A DNA stretch of 5,096 nt from NCBI GenBank assembly GCA_019136395.1, contig JAGVUH010000252.1, forward strand, positions 1 to 5,096. The letters are read 5' to 3'. The notes beneath the pieces were generated by a model. That model made no database searches. It was not told the origin of the DNA and saw only the letters and a list, made by a program, of their open reading frames with translations. Both the position numbers and the translations under genes were made by a program. Shown here piece by piece: positions 4,276 through 5,096 of the stretch. Every line of letters begins with the position of its first letter. Positions within the stretch are counted from its first letter, which is position 1. This stretch comes from Gammaproteobacteria bacterium. GTDB taxonomy: Bacteria > Pseudomonadota > Gammaproteobacteria > Chromatiales > Chromatiaceae.

Positions 4276-5096
4276 TTACGTCCCCGACGCAAAATCCCAC
4301 AGCCGATGGGCATCGAGCCGCAGGCGATAGTGCGCCTCCAGGGCCTCCAGCTGGCTCAGCCGGGCGCCCAGGGCGGCCTCATTCGCCTGGCGCCGGGCCG
4401 TCAGCAGATCCTCCAGTTGCCCCTCGCCCAGCTGGTAGGCCCGCGCCGTCATGTCCGCCGCCTGGGCCAGCCGGCTGGCCGCCGCCTGGGCGGACTGCCA
4501 GGAGCGGCGCGCGGCCACGGCCGTCTGGTAGAGCCCGGCGGCCTCGGCGGTCACCCGTTGCACGGCAGCGGCCTCGCGCTCATTGGCCGCCTCCGCCTCG
4601 GCCAGGGCGGCATCGGCCTTGGCCCGGCGCCCCTCCCCGGGCAGGTTGACGATCACATAGGCGCCGACGAGACGATGGTCTCCTCGCCATCGCGCTCACT
4701 GGCCAGGTGCAGGCCGAAGGTCGGGTCCGGCCAGCGGTCACTGGCGGCGCGCTTGACGCCCACCTGGGACTGCCGGCTGTCGGCCTGGGCCAGGCCCAAA
4801 GCGTGGTTGTGGCGCACCAGGGCCGCGATCCACTCCGCCTCGTCCCCCGCCAGGGCGGGCGGCGGGGCAATGGTCCCCGGTGCCTCCAGGGGAATCTCCG
4901 GGTAGCGGCGGCGCAGATCCTCGGCGGCCTGATCCCGGCGCCCCTGGGCCTGGGCAAGCTGGGCCTCGGCCTGGGCCAGCGCCGCATCGCCCTGGACGGT
5001 CTCCAGCCGGGCGGCGTCACCCAGTTGCTGCCGGCGCGACAGGGCCTGGGCCTGCTTGCCCAGCAGGCTGACCTCGGCCTGCCACTGGGCGACGGC
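4276..5096 (-). pseudogene. TolC-family outer-membrane efflux protein, C-terminal part, frameshifted
   Basis: Translating the minus strand from 5096 gives 147 codons of alpha-helical, Ala/Gln-rich coiled coil (L-A-Q-A-E-A-Q-L-A-Q-A-Q-G-R-R) with E-I-P-L near residues 67-70, E-W-I-A-A-L-V-R-H-N-H-A-L (88-100) and R-W-P-D-P-T-F-G-L (121-129), ending at TGA 4655-4653. The next frame continues without a gap (V-N-L-P-G-E-G-R-R-A-K-A-D-A) through another long helix to L-D-A-H-R-L-W-D-F-A and TAA at 4278-4276. This is the C-terminal repeat of TolC/CusC-type trimeric outer-membrane channels, which pass substrates from RND or similar pumps across the outer membrane. The break is a tandem GACGA pair (4666-4675): removing one unit restores E-T-I-V-G-A-Y-V-I-V-N-L-P, matching the family. 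The N-terminal part, signal peptide and any pump partner genes lie beyond the right edge. A GTG at 4656 could start a fragment, but it would not form a channel. Confidence 0.8.
4666..4675. repeat. 5-bp tandem duplication causing the frameshift
   Basis: GACGA occurs twice in a row (TCGTC-TCGTC on the coding strand). Deleting one copy fuses the two halves of the efflux gene in one frame with a family-like junction. The first out-of-frame stop is reached three codons after the duplication. A sequencing error of exactly five bases is less likely than replication slippage, but reads would decide. Confidence 0.7.

Noticed and set aside
4080..4905. Plus-strand long open frames (4080-4649, 4306-4905)
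   Set aside because: They run antisense to the efflux pseudogene and through repeat sequence, with Pro/Arg/Gly-rich composition and no domain; high GC explains their length.
4580..5020. Minus-strand open frame of 146 residues rich in Arg and Pro
   Set aside because: It is an out-of-frame shadow of the TolC-family pseudogene; the coiled-coil frame read from 5096 gives the recognisable family sequence.

Overview
The window is GC-rich with strongly C-skewed non-coding stretches. It reads as an accessory, decaying segment of a proteobacterial chromosome. The mix of BrnT and PIN/RHH toxin-antitoxin pieces, an IS4-family insertion sequence, a stray Mu-type phage head-protein domain, a TolC-family pseudogene and dispersed palindromic repeats recalls purple sulfur gammaproteobacteria (Chromatiales). 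That placement is inference from general familiarity; no marker gene in the window proves it.

Layout, left to right. (1) 1-137, minus strand: the N-terminal 45 codons of a BrnT-type toxin, which continues off the left edge, preceded by a 43-bp nested palindrome (147-189) that probably contains its promoter and operator. (2) 191-689, plus strand: a fragment of a dispersed structured repeat (copy A) runs in frame into the C-terminal half of a PIN-domain toxin. The toxin overlaps an intact ribbon-helix-helix antitoxin by ATGA, so the antidote survives while the toxin has lost its N-terminal half. (3) 701-818: dispersed hairpin repeat, copy 1. (4) 883-2332: a 1450-bp IS4-family element with perfect 24-bp terminal inverted repeats, an internal promoter and a transposase whose N-terminus appears frameshifted; no target-site duplication is visible. 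(5) 2333-2917: about 580 bp without a recognisable gene, holding a broken half of the hairpin repeat. (6) 2918-3433: a PBECR2-like nuclease-fold domain, normally the C-terminal part of Mu gpF-like head proteins, here alone. (7) 3434-3672: a series of hairpins ending in copy B of the structured repeat. It is a candidate non-coding RNA, possibly the 3' part of a HEARO/omega-RNA of the IscB type, with no IscB gene in the window. (8) 3673-4275: about 600 bp without genes, very C-rich, with two more hairpin repeats. (9) 4276-5096, minus strand: the C-terminal part of a TolC-family outer-membrane efflux protein, broken by a 5-bp tandem duplication and running off the right edge.

The genes do not form one pathway. 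Gene remnants alternate with repeats, and two of them (the PIN toxin and the PBECR2 domain) abut copies of the same structured repeat. The most interesting points are the two copies of the RNA-like repeat, the hairpin repeat family with its long shared flanks, and the exact small lesions that can be reconstructed in the efflux and transposase genes.
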